Positions 32,580 to 41,246 of a stretch of DNA of 51,975 nucleotides are shown one piece after another. The number at the start of each line of letters is the position of its first letter. Position 1 is the first letter of the stretch. The stretch is taken from the NCBI GenBank assembly GCA_044375625.1, contig JBILMH010000009.1, forward strand, positions 1 to 51,975, read 5' to 3'. The DNA is from CAISOG01 sp044375625 (lineage in GTDB: Bacteria > Pseudomonadota > Alphaproteobacteria > CAISOG01). The translations under genes and the position numbers were made by a program. The notes under the pieces are model-generated. The model saw only the letters and a program-made list of their open reading frames with translations, did no database searches and had not been told where the DNA came from.

Positions 32580-33113
32580 ATGGCGTTAAAGATTCGTTTG
32601 GCTCGCGGTGGAACAAAAAAACGGCCGTTTTACAAGATCGTAGTGGCGGAAGCCACCAGCCCGCGCGATGGTCGCTTTGTGGAGCGGGTAGGCTCCTATA
32701 ACCCCATGTTGCCGCAGGGGCACGCCGATCGCGTGGTGTTGGTGACCGAACGGGCACAACATTGGTTAAGCGTTGGTGCCTTGCCAACCGACCGCGTGGC
32801 ACGCTTTCTGGCCAATGCCAATCTGATTGCGGCGATTCCGCAGACCGAAACCCCAATTCGTAGCGCCCCTAAGAAAAAAGCGCAGGAGCGGTTAAAGGCG
32901 GCGGCTGATGCCATCGCTAAGGCTGAGGCTGCGGCCAAGGCTGCTGCGGAAGCGGCCGAAGAAGCCAAGAAAAAGGCCGCTGAGGAGGCTGCCGCTGCCG
33001 CCGCTGCACCGGCCGAGCCCGCTCCAGAAGCTGAAGCTGCTGCTGAACCTGCAGCTGCTGAGGAAACCGCCGAGGCCGCCACCGAAGAAAAAGCCGACGA
33101 ATCGGCCGCTTAG
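32580..33113 (+). CDS. rpsP: 30S ribosomal protein S16 with long Ala/Glu-rich tail
   Basis: Small-subunit ribosomal protein. The first 85 or so residues are a standard S16 (KIRLARGGTKKRPFYKIVVAEA, DGRFVERVGSYNPM, WLSVGALPTDRVARFL). The 177-aa protein then carries about 80 extra residues of Ala, Glu, Lys and Pro, first a charged helix (KAAADAIAKAEAAAKAAAEA) and then an acidic, Pro-rich end. Such tails occur on S16 in some Alphaproteobacteria. AGGA lies upstream of the ATG. The usual partners rimM, trmD and rplS do not follow. A CCCAAC..GTTGGG hairpin at 32503-32531 lies in the leader. Confidence 0.95.
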   Translation: MALKIRLARGGTKKRPFYKIVVAEATSPRDGRFVERVGSYNPMLPQGHADRVVLVTERAQHWLSVGALPTDRVARFLANANLIAAIPQTETPIRSAPKKKAQERLKAAADAIAKAEAAAKAAAEAAEEAKKKAAEEAAAAAAAPAEPAPEAEAAAEPAAAEETAEAATEEKADESAA

Positions 33114-33397
33114 GCTTTTTGGCCTGCTTGATCCCGTTAAGCTATAGCACGATCGCTGATGGAATGCGCGCGTCCAAAACACGCCTGCTTCTAAGATGGT
33201 TATAAGCCATTAAGTCGCCTGCCCTAATCCTGCTTGTGCTTATTCTTAGGCTATCAAGTCGCCTTGGATCTGGTTGTGCAATCCCCTTCCCTCAATAACG
33301 GCTTTCTTATTTAGGGAAAGTCAGTTAAACCTTAATAAAGCTTTCCTATATTAAGGGATGGTGGCATCCAATTGGGGGGGCTGATAGGGGCGGACAA
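33114..33397. other. Spacer before the Fic gene with small palindromes
   Basis: 284 bp without a gene. The right part is AT-rich and holds CCTTAATA (33330-33337) paired with TATTAAGG (33348-33355), and TTCCCT..AGGGAA just to the left. AAGTCGCCT occurs twice, about 47 bp apart. These could be operator sites for the Fic protein, whose C-terminus has a winged-helix region, but this is only inference. Confidence 0.35.
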
Positions 33398-34573
33398 ATG
33401 GCAAAGACGGTCATCAACACACGACTGGGAACCTATGTTTCCTGCAGCACGGCGGGGGAGTCCTATCGTTCCTACGTTCCCGCACCCCTACCCCCAAAGC
33501 CAGCTATTGACATGGATCGGCTTTATAAACCCCTGGATCAGGCCATGAAAGCCCTAGGCGCGCTTGATGCACTGGCCAAGCTTTTGCCCGACATCAGCCT
33601 GTTTCTTTACATGTATGTGCGTAAGGAGGCGTTGGTATCCTCGCAGATTGAGGGGACGCAATCGTCGCTGTCTGACCTTTTGTTGTTTGAGAATGCGGAG
33701 GATCCCTCCGTCCCCGTCGATGATGTGGAGGAGGTTTCCAATTACATCGCCGCCCTGAACCATGGGCTGGAGCGTATGCAAGAGGGTTTTCCGCTTTCCA
33801 TCCGCCTAATCCGTGAAATGCATAAAATCTTGCTGCGCGGCGGGCGTGGTGCCAACAAAGACCCAGGTGAGTTTCGCCGTTCACAAAATTGGATTGGCGG
33901 TATTCGCCCTGGCAAGGCGCTCTATGTCCCGCCACCGCCAGAGTTGGTCGCAGGGTTGATGAGCGATCTGGAAAAATTCATCCATGATGATGATCACAAA
34001 CTGCCCACCCTGGTTAAGGCCGCGCTGATCCATGTTCAGTTTGAGACCATCCACCCCTTTCTTGACGGTAATGGCCGTTTGGGGCGATTGCTGATCACAC
34101 TGCTGCTTTGCGCTGATGGCGTGTTGGTGCAGCCGATCCTGTACCTCAGCCTGTATTTTAAGGAGCATCGCCAGCTTTATTATGATTTGTTGCAGGACGT
34201 GCGGCTGAAGGGCGATTGGGAGCGCTGGTGCGACTTTTTCCTGGACGGTGTGACGGCGATGGCGACGCAGGCGGCCGATGATGCCAAGCAAATCATCGAC
34301 CTGCTGGAGCGGGATCGTGTGCGTATCGGCCAGATTGGCAAAGCGTCGAAAACAGCGCTCAAAATTCACGCCTATCTGCTTAAAAAACCCTACCTTTCGA
34401 TCACTAAGGTTGCGGCGGAGCTGGACATTTCGGTGCCGTCGACGACCAGCACGGTGCAAAAGCTGGTGGATATCGGCGTGCTGAAAGAAATGACTGGTAA
34501 ATCCCGCAACCGCATCTTTGCCTATGGGGCGTATCTGGATATTCTGGCGGCGGGAACCGATCCGATACGATGA
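33398..34573 (+). CDS. Fic family protein (AMP-transferase type, self-inhibited)
   Basis: A 391-aa Fic-domain protein that would transfer AMP (or another nucleotide moiety) to a target protein. An N-terminal Fic_N region contains SSQIEGTQSS, matching the class II inhibitory motif (S/T)xxxE(G/N), whose Glu blocks ATP. The core motif is HPFLDGNGRLGR, with catalytic His and the Gly-Asn-Gly-Arg anion hole. The C-terminal 80 residues (TALKIHAYLLKKPYLSITKVAAELDISVPSTTSTVQKLVDIGVL) form a winged helix that may bind DNA. Because the inhibitory helix is in the same chain, no separate antitoxin is needed, and none is seen. Layout is like the SoFic group. Confidence 0.92.
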   Translation: MAKTVINTRLGTYVSCSTAGESYRSYVPAPLPPKPAIDMDRLYKPLDQAMKALGALDALAKLLPDISLFLYMYVRKEALVSSQIEGTQSSLSDLLLFENAEDPSVPVDDVEEVSNYIAALNHGLERMQEGFPLSIRLIREMHKILLRGGRGANKDPGEFRRSQNWIGGIRPGKALYVPPPPELVAGLMSDLEKFIHDDDHKLPTLVKAALIHVQFETIHPFLDGNGRLGRLLITLLLCADGVLVQPILYLSLYFKEHRQLYYDLLQDVRLKGDWERWCDFFLDGVTAMATQAADDAKQIIDLLERDRVRIGQIGKASKTALKIHAYLLKKPYLSITKVAAELDISVPSTTSTVQKLVDIGVLKEMTGKSRNRIFAYGAYLDILAAGTDPIR

Positions 34574-34613
34574 ATATCGTCTGAGGCAAGAGCGGGGATG
34601 GAAGCCAACCAGC

Positions 34614-35183
34614 TTAACTTTTCACTTTAGACTCTAGGCATTTTTGTTGGTGTTCCCACATCATGTCGAGGGCGTCTTTGCTGGGTTTGCAAAGAAAAGA
34701 TTCACCAATACTTGTAGAAACCACGGCGCGCAATTGGTTAAAGGCGGATCGGGTTTTTATGCGATCAATGAACATTCCGCTCTCTTCAATAATTTTGTTC
34801 CAATTGTGTTCTCCTTGAAGTGGCAGGTAAAACGCTATTTGCTCTCCATGGCTAATTTTTTTAGGTAAAATAGGATTAGAAAAGTTTAAATCTTGACCAT
34901 CTGTAAGTTGTATATAACATAATTTTTCTTTAAAAAAACTATCTATTTCCCATCCAATACTATTAACAATTGAATCATTATTTCCTATGTTAACTACAGA
35001 AATACATAAATATTTCAGCTTCCTATTGTGTAAAAAAAGGATGGACACGTAACATTTTACACTTAGTTTCGACTTGGGTTTTTTGTTGGCTATGTACAGG
35101 CTGGTAATCACAGCGGCGGACGTGGCCAACGCACCGATTATCTGCGCATAATCGACCAGTGTTTGTGGGTAAAACTCTACCAT
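34614..35183 (-). CDS. Small membrane-anchored protein of unknown function
   Basis: I do not recognise this protein. From the ATG at 35183 it has 189 aa: one membrane segment at about residues 10-30 (YAQIIGALATSAAVITSLYIA), then a basic stretch (NKKPKSKLSV) and a soluble, largely beta-type domain (VVNIGNNDSIVNSIGWEID; HGEQIAFYLPL) that resembles the general form of single-pass proteins with an immunoglobulin-like cytoplasmic or periplasmic domain. GAAGGA lies 7 bp before this ATG; ATG 35189 is also possible, and the frame stays open to 35366 through DNA next to the tRNA gene. AT-rich, so probably acquired. It converges on the Fic gene. Confidence 0.6.
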   Translation of the reverse strand: MVEFYPQTLVDYAQIIGALATSAAVITSLYIANKKPKSKLSVKCYVSILFLHNRKLKYLCISVVNIGNNDSIVNSIGWEIDSFFKEKLCYIQLTDGQDLNFSNPILPKKISHGEQIAFYLPLQGEHNWNKIIEESGMFIDRIKTRSAFNQLRAVVSTSIGESFLCKPSKDALDMMWEHQQKCLESKVKS

Positions 35184-35351
35184 TCTCATGTCCTTCAACT
35201 CGTGTGTCACACTCAAGTTCCGACTGTAACATAGGACACAATCCAGGCGGAAGGCTTGGCACAAAAGAGGTTGGGGGAATTGCCTATACACCCCAACCAA
35301 AGTTGCTTGCCCTTGGGTCATGAAGCGGTTATGGTATGCATCCGCTGGTAA

Positions 35352-35428
35352 GCACCCGTAGCTCAATTGGATAGAGCATCTGACTACGGATCAGAAGGTT
35401 TGGGGTTCAAATCCCTACGGGTGCACCA
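35352..35428 (+). tRNA. tRNA-Arg (anticodon ACG), CCA encoded
   Basis: A full cloverleaf of 77 nt including CCA. Acceptor stem GCACCCG/CGGGTGC, D-arm with AGCTCAATTGGATAGAGC, anticodon arm TCTGA-CTACGGA-TCAGA with anticodon ACG, and T-arm GGGTTCAAATCCC. ACG is expected to be edited to ICG by TadA and to read CGU, CGC and CGA. No fragment of its 3' end is repeated nearby, so I see no sign of an element integrated here. Confidence 0.97.
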
Positions 35429-35567
35429 TAACGGTTTTGGGGTGAGTGGCCAGTTTCAGGCGTGGTTGCCGCCGCGCCCTTAAGCAGTCCCCAACCCTCC
35501 TCCCATTAACTATGTCCCATCAACTATGTCTCATTATTATTAAGACAGTCGATCAGAAACACCCCTC

Positions 35568-36458
35568 ATGACCAACGATTCCAACGTCCCTGTATCCAAC
35601 CTTTCTGCCCTATTGGCTGGCAAACGCGGCCTGATTATGGGCGTGGCCAATGATCGTTCGATCGCCTGGGCGATTGCGCAGGCCGCCAAATCCTATGGGG
35701 CGGAGCTGGCCCTGACCTATCAGGGCGATGTGTTCGCCAAACGGGTAAAACCGCTGGCCGAGAATTTGGGCGTGGCGGAGGATTGCCTGTTCGATTGCGA
35801 CGTGACCGATGAAGCCAGCGTGGAAAAATTGTTCCGCGACCTGGGCAAACGCTGGCCAAAGCTGGACTTTGTGGTGCATGCGATTGCCTATTCCGATAAG
35901 GAGGAGTTGAAAGGGCGGTATGTGGATACCAGCCGCAGCAATTTTCTGAACACCCTCGACATTTCCTGCTTCTCCTTCACCTCGGTCTGCCGCCAGGCTG
36001 CGCCGTTGATGCGCGAGGGTGGCAGCCTGCTGACCCTGACTTACTATGGAGCAGAGCGGGTGATGCCGCATTATAATGTGATGGGCGTGGCCAAGGCCGC
36101 GTTGGAGGCCAGCGTGCGCTACCTGGCGGTGGATCTGGGCGGTGACAACATTCGGGTCAACGCCCTGTCGGCGGGGCCCATTAAGACCCTGGCGGCGTCG
36201 GGCATTGGCGATTTCCGCTATATCCTGAAATGGAACCAATACAACTCCCCCCTAAAACGCAACGTCACGTTGGATGAGGTTGGTCGGGCGGGTGCCTATC
36301 TGCTGAGTGAGCTTTCCAGCGCGGTAACGGGGGAGGTGCATCACGTCGATTGCGGCTATCACGTTGTCGGGATGAAGGCGATTGACGCGCCCGATATTTC
36401 GCTGGTCGATGGGGAGGCTGCATCACCCCAAATGGCTAAGCTGTCCAGTGCGGGTTAG
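35568..36458 (+). CDS. fabI: Enoyl-[acyl-carrier-protein] reductase (NADH), FabI
   Basis: Last step of each fatty-acid elongation cycle, reducing trans-2-enoyl-ACP. The 296-aa SDR protein has GLIMGVANDRSIAWAIA (the FabI form of the NAD-binding loop), FVVHAIAYSDKEELKG, the catalytic Tyr-x6-Lys in HYNVMGVAKAALE, and the substrate-lid region SAGPIKTLAASGIGDF. It is about 30 residues longer than E. coli FabI, with extensions at both ends. It lies 140 bp after tRNA-Arg and precedes aroC by 47 bp. Confidence 0.96.
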   Translation: MTNDSNVPVSNLSALLAGKRGLIMGVANDRSIAWAIAQAAKSYGAELALTYQGDVFAKRVKPLAENLGVAEDCLFDCDVTDEASVEKLFRDLGKRWPKLDFVVHAIAYSDKEELKGRYVDTSRSNFLNTLDISCFSFTSVCRQAAPLMREGGSLLTLTYYGAERVMPHYNVMGVAKAALEASVRYLAVDLGGDNIRVNALSAGPIKTLAASGIGDFRYILKWNQYNSPLKRNVTLDEVGRAGAYLLSELSSAVTGEVHHVDCGYHVVGMKAIDAPDISLVDGEAASPQMAKLSSAG

Positions 36459-36505
36459 CCAGCCAAGGCAGGTTTTTTGCGTTGGTCATGGGATAGGCGC
36501 GTAAT

Positions 36506-37603
36506 ATGCCCGGCAATTGTTTTGGCCACAGCTTTACTTTTACCACCTGGGGCGAAAGCCATGGGCCCGCTATTGGCGTGGTGGTCGATGGGGTGCCGCC
36601 CCGTATCCCGCTGAATGAGGAGGATATTCAGCGGTGGTTGGATCGGCGGCGGCCTGGCCAATCGGCCTATACCACCCAGCGGCAGGAGCCGGATCAGGTG
36701 AAGATCCTGTCGGGGGTGTTCGCGGGGCAGACTACCGGCACGCCGATTAGCCTGTTGATTGAGAATGTGGATCAACGCAGCCACGACTATGGCGATATTG
36801 CCCAGGCGTTTCGCCCTGGCCATGCCGACTACAGCTATTTCAAAAAATATGGCATCCGCGACTATCGCGGTGGGGGGCGTAGCAGTGCGCGGGAAACCGC
36901 GATGCGGGTGGCGGCGGGGGCGATTGCCCGCAAAATTCTGGGCGATGGGGTGCAGATTCGTGGCGCCCTGGTACAGCTGGGCGGGTTGCAGGTTGATCGC
37001 AGCCGTTGGGATTGGGATGCGGTTGGCCAAAACCCCTTTAACAGTCCCGATCCAGCGGTGGTGGCCGATTGGGCAGCCTATCTGGATCAGGTGCGGGCAC
37101 AGGGCAGCTCCGTCGGGGCGGTGATTGAGGTGGTGGCCAGCGGGGTGCCAGCTGCGCTGGGGGAGCCGGTCTATGACAAGCTGGACGCCGATCTGGCTAA
37201 GGCGCTGATGGGCATCAACGCGGTTAAGGGGGTGGAGATTGGCAATGGCTTTGCCGCCGCCGCGCTGCGGGGCGAGGAAAATGCCGATGAAATGGTGATG
37301 GCGCCTGACGGCAAAACCGTGCATTTCCTGTCGAACCATGCGGGCGGGGTGTTGGGCGGCATTTCGACTGGCCAAGATGTGGTGGTGCGCTTTGCGGTCA
37401 AGCCCACCAGCTCTATCCAACAAAGCCGCCAAAGCGTTAATCAGGCGGGCGAAAATGTTGCGCTGAAGACTGAGGGGCGGCATGATCCCTGCGTCGGAAT
37501 TCGGGCAGTGCCCGTGGGCGAAGCCATGGTGGCCTGTGTGTTGGCCGATCATTATCTAAGAAACCGTGGGCAATGCGGGGAACGGGAACAGAATGATGCG
37601 TAA
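36506..37603 (+). CDS. aroC: Chorismate synthase (AroC)
   Basis: Converts EPSP to chorismate with reduced FMN, the last step of the shikimate pathway. The 365-aa protein has family blocks GESHGPAIGVVVDGVPP, RRPGQSAYTTQRQEPDQV, RPGHADYSYFKKYGIRDYRGGGRSSARETA, and KPTSSIQQSR and GRHDPCVGIRAVPV near the end. The His of GESHG and that of GRHDP are the conserved flavin-contacting residues. It overlaps sppA by 11 nt, so the two are probably translated together. Confidence 0.97.
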   Translation: MPGNCFGHSFTFTTWGESHGPAIGVVVDGVPPRIPLNEEDIQRWLDRRRPGQSAYTTQRQEPDQVKILSGVFAGQTTGTPISLLIENVDQRSHDYGDIAQAFRPGHADYSYFKKYGIRDYRGGGRSSARETAMRVAAGAIARKILGDGVQIRGALVQLGGLQVDRSRWDWDAVGQNPFNSPDPAVVADWAAYLDQVRAQGSSVGAVIEVVASGVPAALGEPVYDKLDADLAKALMGINAVKGVEIGNGFAAAALRGEENADEMVMAPDGKTVHFLSNHAGGVLGGISTGQDVVVRFAVKPTSSIQQSRQSVNQAGENVALKTEGRHDPCVGIRAVPVGEAMVACVLADHYLRNRGQCGEREQNDA

Positions 37604-39425
37604 ATATGTGTTGCGGTTTTTGACAGGAATTGGCGCCCTAACCGTCTTGGTGGCCATCATCGCGGGGGCGTTTTTGGCCTATCGCCTGAATCATGCCCAC
37701 CCCAAATTGCCGCCCAAATTTGTGTTGCAAATCGCGCTGCCCGATCATTTTCAAGAAGCGGTGACCAACGATCCGCTGGCCATTTTGATGGAAGGGGTGC
37801 AGCCGACCTTTGCCGATTATCTGCTGGCGCTATCCGATGCCGCCGATGATCCCCAGGTGGTGGGGGTGGTGGCTGATCTCAGCCAGACCCATTTGGGCTT
37901 TGCCCAGGCGCAGGAGTTGCGGTCGGTTATCAAAAAATTCGCCGCCAATGGCAAATTCAGCTATGCCTTTGCCGACAGCTATGGTGGGTTGGAGGGGGGC
38001 AACACCCTGTATTACCTGGCCAGCGCCTTTGACCAGCTGTGGGTGCAGCCAACCGGCTATGTTGGCCTGACCGGATTGGGCGCTGAGGTGCCTTTTGCCA
38101 AGGGGCTGTTCGACAAACTGGGGGTTGAGCCACAATTTGGCAAACGCTATGAGTACAAATCCGCCCCCGACAGCTTTACCGATAGTGCAATGGGTTCCAC
38201 CCAGCGTGCCGAGCTGCAAAATCTGTTGGGGAATCTGAACCAGCAATTGTTGCAGGGGATTGCCGACGATCGTGGCCTGGAGGTTGAGGATCTGCAACAA
38301 ACCCTGACCCAGGCGCCCTTTGCCGCCGATCAGGCCGTTGCCCTTAAGCTGATTGACAATATTGGCTATCGCAGTGATGTGGTGGCGCAGGCCGAATCAA
38401 CCGAAGTGACCGATGAAGATACCGAATCCTATCAGCCTACGGAGAAGGGGCAGGCCAGTGATAGCGCGGTCAAATGGCCGATGGTAGGGCTGGACGACTA
38501 TGGCATGCGGATGCCAGTGGCCAAAGATGCCCCCATCATTGCGGTGATTCCCGCCGAAGGCATGTTGTTGCGTAGCGCGGGTAAGGATGGGCTGCCCGGC
38601 CAGGATGAGGCGATTGCTGGCGCTGATCGATTGGAGCAGATGATTGGCTATGCCAGCGAGAATAAGGCGGTCAAGGCCATCGTGATTCGGGTAGACAGCC
38701 CCGGCGGGGATATTGTGGCCTCTGACACGGTGTGGCACGCCGTGGATCAGGCCAAGCAAAAGGGTAAGCCGGTGGTGGTGTCGATGGGCAACTACGCGGC
38801 ATCGGGCGGTTATTACCTGTCACTGCCAGCCAGCAAGATTTTGGCCAGCCCCGCCACCATTACCGGATCCATTGGGGTATTTGGCGGTAAATTTGTGATT
38901 GCAGGCCTGCTAAATAAGCTGGGGGTCACGGTGGAACAGGTCAAAACCGCGCCCAACGCTTTGTTGGCCAGCGCCACCACCCCCTTTAGCCCAGCCGATC
39001 GCCAGCTGTTTGAAAAATCGTTGGATCGTTCCTATGAGGATTTTGCCAGTCGTGTGGCCAAAGCCCGCCACCTGGATGCCGCCCAGCTGGACGCGGTGGC
39101 GCGTGGACGGGTGTGGAGTGGGCAGCAGGCCTTAGAAAAACAGCTAATCGATGGGCATGGCGGCCTGTTGGAGGCGATTGACAGCGCCCGCCAGTTGGCT
39201 GGCCTAAATCTGGATGAGGCGGTCGATGTGCGGATGTATCCAGCGCCGCATGATCCGTTGCAACTGTTGCTGCAATGGCTGGCTGGCGGCAGGCCACAGG
39301 CCAAGGTGGAATTGGCGCGGGTAATGTCGGCGATTAGCCTGCAAACCCAAGGGCTAGGTGGTTGGTTGAATGCGATGTTGCAGGATACGCCGCAGGCTGT
39401 GATGCCGCCGATGCGGGTGCGTTAG
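37593..39425 (+). CDS. sppA: Signal peptide peptidase SppA, 67K type
   Basis: Membrane-bound Ser/Lys protease that degrades signal peptides left in the membrane. It is 610 aa and of the double-domain (67K) form. An N-terminal membrane anchor (LTGIGALTVLVAIIAGAFLAY) is followed by two ClpP-like domains. The catalytic Lys lies in the N-terminal domain (GKRYEYKSAPDSFT) and the Ser in the C-terminal domain (VSMGNYAASGGYYLS). An acidic linker (EVTDEDTESYQPTEKG) joins the halves. Two adjacent ATGs (37593, 37596) follow a GGGAAC purine run; a GTG at 37566 is also in frame. Confidence 0.93.
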   Translation: MMRKYVLRFLTGIGALTVLVAIIAGAFLAYRLNHAHPKLPPKFVLQIALPDHFQEAVTNDPLAILMEGVQPTFADYLLALSDAADDPQVVGVVADLSQTHLGFAQAQELRSVIKKFAANGKFSYAFADSYGGLEGGNTLYYLASAFDQLWVQPTGYVGLTGLGAEVPFAKGLFDKLGVEPQFGKRYEYKSAPDSFTDSAMGSTQRAELQNLLGNLNQQLLQGIADDRGLEVEDLQQTLTQAPFAADQAVALKLIDNIGYRSDVVAQAESTEVTDEDTESYQPTEKGQASDSAVKWPMVGLDDYGMRMPVAKDAPIIAVIPAEGMLLRSAGKDGLPGQDEAIAGADRLEQMIGYASENKAVKAIVIRVDSPGGDIVASDTVWHAVDQAKQKGKPVVVSMGNYAASGGYYLSLPASKILASPATITGSIGVFGGKFVIAGLLNKLGVTVEQVKTAPNALLASATTPFSPADRQLFEKSLDRSYEDFASRVAKARHLDAAQLDAVARGRVWSGQQALEKQLIDGHGGLLEAIDSARQLAGLNLDEAVDVRMYPAPHDPLQLLLQWLAGGRPQAKVELARVMSAISLQTQGLGGWLNAMLQDTPQAVMPPMRVR

Positions 39426-39486
39426 ATCGTTTGCCATTTAGTAGCCCTACACTAGGAAGGCAAGACCAGCCGCTGCCAAGCTATTT

Positions 39487-40479
39487 TTAGCTATTCGCGC
39501 CGGTCAGCAGGATGGCGACGTTTTGCCCGCGAAACTGTTCAGGGTTGCTAAGCAGCGCGGCCAGGGCGATGGCGCCGCCAGGCTCAACCACCTGTTGCAA
39601 TGTGTCGGCGCACCAGGTCATGGCATCGCGCACCGCCGCATCCGCCACGGTTATCGCGCTGACCCCATGATCCTGCAGAATGGTTAAGGTCAGGGGGTGC
39701 GGTTGGCGGGTCATCAGCGCATCACAAATGCTGCGGGCGGCGGGATCATTGGCGATGATTTGACCAGCGGCCAGGGATCGTTTCATGTCGTCCAACCCCT
39801 CTGGCTCAACCGCCACCACCTGGGTCTGCGGCGACAGCTGTTTCATCGCAATGGCGCAACCAGCGGTCAACCCGCCACCACCACAGGGAACCAACAGAAT
39901 ATCGGGTTTGTGGTTGAGGCTGCCAGCCTGCAACTGTTGCCAAAGCTCAAGCCCGATGGTGCCCGCGCCCACGATAACCTGCGGCTGATCCGCAAAGGGC
40001 AACAGCACGGCGCCTTTTTCCTGCGCCAACGCATGCGCCAGCTGGGCACGGTTGTCGGACGTGCGGTCGGCCAGCACGATGGTTGCCCCCATCAGTCGAA
40101 TTTTGTGCAGCTTGCTGGGCGGGGCATCGGCGGGAACGACGACGGTTATCGGAATCCCCAGGCTCCAACCCGCAAAGGCCACCGCAATGCCAAAATTGCC
40201 AGAGGAATAGGTTACAACGCCCGCCCGCCGCTGCGCCCCGGTTAATTGACGTAAAAAATTCAGGGCGCCACGCAGCTTAAAACTGCCCGTTACCTGTCGA
40301 TGTTCGGCCTTTAGCCAGACTTGCCCGCCGATTAGGGTGGCCAAATCCGCCCGTTGCAGCAGCGCGGTGATGGGCAGGCCAAGCCGGCGCAGGCGGGTCA
40401 TAGCCGCCTGAATCTCGGCAAAATTGGGCGCCAAACTGGAAGCAGGGATAGCAAAGGGAAGGGGGGCAGGTGATGGCAT
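39487..40479 (-). CDS. Threonine/serine dehydratase-like PLP enzyme
   Basis: A 330-aa fold-II PLP enzyme of the threonine dehydratase/serine racemase group. The PLP lysine is in TGSFKLRGA, SSGNFGIAVA is the substrate-carboxylate loop, VPCGGGGLTAG binds PLP phosphate, and VVAVEPEG is conserved. It lacks the C-terminal ACT-like regulatory domain of biosynthetic IlvA, so it is a short catabolic-type dehydratase or racemase; eutB-like ectoine-utilisation enzymes are another option. Monocistronic, divergent from the rpmI promoter. Confidence 0.87.
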   Translation of the reverse strand: MPSPAPLPFAIPASSLAPNFAEIQAAMTRLRRLGLPITALLQRADLATLIGGQVWLKAEHRQVTGSFKLRGALNFLRQLTGAQRRAGVVTYSSGNFGIAVAFAGWSLGIPITVVVPADAPPSKLHKIRLMGATIVLADRTSDNRAQLAHALAQEKGAVLLPFADQPQVIVGAGTIGLELWQQLQAGSLNHKPDILLVPCGGGGLTAGCAIAMKQLSPQTQVVAVEPEGLDDMKRSLAAGQIIANDPAARSICDALMTRQPHPLTLTILQDHGVSAITVADAAVRDAMTWCADTLQQVVEPGGAIALAALLSNPEQFRGQNVAILLTGANS

Positions 40480-40525
40480 CGCAAGATTTCTGATAGGAAC
40501 TTGTTATATCGCTGTGTCGGGGGGG

Positions 40526-40555
40526 TTGCCAAGCGCTAACAAATTCGTTTATAAA
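40526..40555 (+). promoter_or_regulatory. Promoter of rpmI-rplT-pheST
   Basis: TTGCCA (40526-40531) and TATAAA (40550-40555) are 18 bp apart, giving a transcript that starts near 40562 and a leader of about 100 nt before rpmI. In relatives this operon usually begins with infC, which is absent here, so an own promoter is expected. Confidence 0.5.
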
Positions 40556-40659
40556 GGCAATCCGCCGAAAAAATGCGGTGGATGCTGGCTAAAAGGATTT
40601 CGGGCTTATAGCTGGCATGGGTTAAGCAAAAAAGATTTTGGGTGCGTTAGGATAAATCC

Positions 40660-40857
40660 ATGACAAAGTTAAAAAGCAAAAGTTCTGCGAAAAAGCGGTT
40701 CAAACGTACCGCCAGTGGTGTGTGGTTGCGTCCCTATGCGGGTAAACGCCACAACATGCGTTGCCGTTCGCAAAAACGCATTCGTGAGGCGCGCGGCATG
40801 ACCGCGGTGCATGCCACCGATGCAGGTCGCATGGCCATTTACCTGCCCTACGCATAA
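40660..40857 (+). CDS. rpmI: 50S ribosomal protein L35
   Basis: A 65-aa basic ribosomal protein of normal length. It has the family start KLKSKSSAKKRFKRTASG, then AGKRHNMRCRSQKRIREARG. The usual Lys-rich blocks are intact. First gene of rpmI-rplT-pheS-pheT; infC, the common upstream gene, is missing. Confidence 0.96.
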   Translation: MTKLKSKSSAKKRFKRTASGVWLRPYAGKRHNMRCRSQKRIREARGMTAVHATDAGRMAIYLPYA

Positions 40858-40881
40858 ATTTTTATTTAAAGGAGACATCAT

Positions 40882-41238
40882 ATGGCACGGGTTAAACGCG
40901 GTGTTCAGGTTCGCGCCCGCCACAACAAAATTTTGGATATGGCAAAGGGCTATCGCGGCCGTAACGCCACCTGTTACCGCATGGCGCTGGAACGGGTTGA
41001 GAAGGGCTTGCAATACGCCTATCGCGACCGTCGCAACAAAAAACGTGACATGCGCAAATTGTGGATTATCCGCATCAACGCTGGCGCACGTGCCCACGGC
41101 ATGACCTATAGCGCTCTGATTAATGGGCTGGGTCTGGCGGGTATTGAAATCGACCGCAAGGTTCTGGCCGAGCTGGCCATTCACCAGCCCGCTGACTTTG
41201 GCCAATTGGTTGAGCAGGCGAAACAAGCGGCCGCTTAG
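40882..41238 (+). CDS. rplT: 50S ribosomal protein L20
   Basis: Binds 23S rRNA early in large-subunit assembly; in some bacteria it represses its own operon. The 118-aa protein is of standard length: ARVKRGVQVRARHNKIL, AKGYRGRNATCYRMALERVEKGLQYAYRDR, LWIIRINAGARAHGMTYSALING. A strong ribosome binding site AAGGAG lies 7 bp before the ATG. 24 bp after rpmI and 8 bp before pheS. Confidence 0.97.
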   Translation: MARVKRGVQVRARHNKILDMAKGYRGRNATCYRMALERVEKGLQYAYRDRRNKKRDMRKLWIIRINAGARAHGMTYSALINGLGLAGIEIDRKVLAELAIHQPADFGQLVEQAKQAAA

Positions 41239-41246
41239 CTCCTGCC

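Noticed and set aside
32696..33182. Ala/Ser-rich and Gly/Phe/Ser-rich frames opposite the rpsP tail
   Set aside because: They are the complement of the low-complexity Ala/Glu tail; rpsP is certain on the plus strand.
35352..35428. tRNA-Arg as an integration site for a mobile element
   Set aside because: No duplicated tRNA 3' end and no integrase nearby; fabI follows directly.
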